DNA from: Acidithiobacillus sp.
Lineage (GTDB): Bacteria; Pseudomonadota; Gammaproteobacteria; Acidithiobacillales; Acidithiobacillaceae
DNA: 14,229 nt
Assembly (NCBI GenBank): GCA_028065135.1
Contig: JAPTWR010000176.1
Location: 1-14,229 of the forward strand
Reading direction: 5' to 3'
The position numbers were made by a program, and so were the translations under genes. Positions within the stretch are counted from its first letter, which is position 1; each line of letters opens with the position of its first letter. Below the pieces are notes generated by a model. It had not been told where the DNA came from. It made no database searches and worked only from the letters and a program-made list of their open reading frames with translations. This document shows positions 13,722-14,229 of the stretch, in pieces.

Positions 13722-13739
13722 GCCATGCCAGAGCATGGC
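13722..13739. terminator. Hairpin at the 3' end of the MFS gene
   Basis: GCCATGC (13722-13728) pairs with GCATGGC (13733-13739) with loop CAGA, 12 nt downstream of the minus-strand MFS stop. No U-tract follows on either strand. It is flanked by two CAGATCTG palindromes (13713-13720 and 13757-13764). It may limit transcription between the convergent HU-like and MFS genes. Confidence 0.4.
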
Positions 13740-13750
13740 TGGGACTAGGC

Positions 13751-14229
13751 TCAGGCCAGATCTGCCGCCTGATGCTCTTCCAGAGTCCGTTCCCGATCAT
13801 CGACCCGAAATAGCCAGGTGGTAACGAGGCCAAGGAGGCTGACGGCGATCATCAGGACCAGAACGCCGGCCACACCCACCCGGGCCTTGATCAAAGGCAG
13901 GAGAAAGACCCCAAGGGTCGCGCCCACCTTGGCGACTGCCGCCGCAAAGCCAGCCCCGGTACCGCGCAACTGGGTGGGAAAGAGCTCGGCAGGAAGCACG
14001 TAGGTGGTGCTGTTGGGCCCCATGTTCATGAAGAGATTGAAGAGAATGAAACCGATGAAGACGAGGACCACCTGGACTTGGGGACCACCGGGAAGCAGCG
14101 TGCTAACGAGGAGGATGGCCATCCCCAGGGCCATGCCCCCAAAGCCGATGAGTTGCATGCGGATGCGCCCGAAACGCACCACGGCCCAAATACCCAGCAG
14201 AAAACCAAGCAGGAGAAAGAGGTCGATGA
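13751..14229 (-). CDS. MFS transporter, C-terminal part (runs off the right edge)
   Basis: This is a major facilitator superfamily permease in the inner membrane. About 158 C-terminal residues are visible, and the 5' end lies outside the window. Hydrophobic helices are seen at LFLLLGFLLGIWAVV, QLIGFGGMALGMAILLVSTL, VQVVLVFIGFILFNLFMNMG and VLVLMIAVSLLGLVTTWLF. The loop motif NSTTYVLPAELFPTQLRGTG is typical of sugar-porter and phosphate-symporter branches (PAELFPT-RGTG between helices 10 and 11), and GRIRMQ resembles the helix 8/9 loop. The protein ends with a short charged tail, RTLEEHQAADLA. The substrate cannot be set from this part. Confidence 0.85.
   Translation of the reverse strand, partial: IDLFLLLGFLLGIWAVVRFGRIRMQLIGFGGMALGMAILLVSTLLPGGPQVQVVLVFIGFILFNLFMNMGPNSTTYVLPAELFPTQLRGTGAGFAAAVAKVGATLGVFLLPLIKARVGVAGVLVLMIAVSLLGLVTTWLFRVDDRERTLEEHQAADLA

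Overview
The window looks like chromosome from an acidophilic gamma/acidithiobacillia-type proteobacterium. Acidithiobacillus is my best guess, from mid-50s GC, an OprD-like porin, a sigma-54 promoter and ISAzo13/IS21 debris. No database search was possible, so the genus is inference.

Region 1 (1-3425, + strand) is a compact oxyanion-uptake locus. It encodes a molybdate/tungstate-type periplasmic binding protein (741-1655), an OprD-family outer-membrane porin (1752-3080) and a 68-residue Mop/TOBE molbindin (3219-3425). A textbook -24/-12 sigma-54 element (479-493) with an upstream palindrome (447-470) precedes it. Two 24-bp ModE-like palindromes of identical layout, CG-N2-ATAT-N8-ATAT-N2-CG, lie before the binding protein and before the porin. 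No ABC permease or ATPase is present. Upstream is a 142-bp MITE-like element with 32-bp imperfect terminal repeats and a perfect 8-bp target duplication.

Region 2 (3426-5990) is a graveyard. It holds about 600 bp of hairpin-rich non-coding DNA, a (GGTCAC)5 microsatellite, an SRPBCC-family gene (minus), a frameshifted and truncated ISAzo13-family transposase (minus), and a broken actin-like (ParM/StbA-type) segregation gene (plus) with a frameshift and two in-frame amber codons.

Region 3 (5991-10743, minus strand) is a run of small enzyme and ligand-binding genes: GST, then DUF4336 (broken at an A9 tract), a four-helix membrane protein, a GyrI-like protein, an NTF2/SnoaL-like protein split by a 398-bp IS21-derived insertion, and a PAF-acetylhydrolase-like alpha/beta hydrolase. 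Short gaps and one overlap suggest most were once a single transcription unit.

Region 4 (10927-14229) is more core-like but also has broken genes: an intact RecD2-type helicase (minus), a truncated SRAP/HMCES gene overlapping an HU-like gene that has lost one base (both plus), and the C-terminal part of an MFS transporter (minus) running off the right edge.

At least four genes are disrupted by apparent single-base indels. This means either a decaying accessory region or an indel-prone assembly, and raw reads are needed to decide which.
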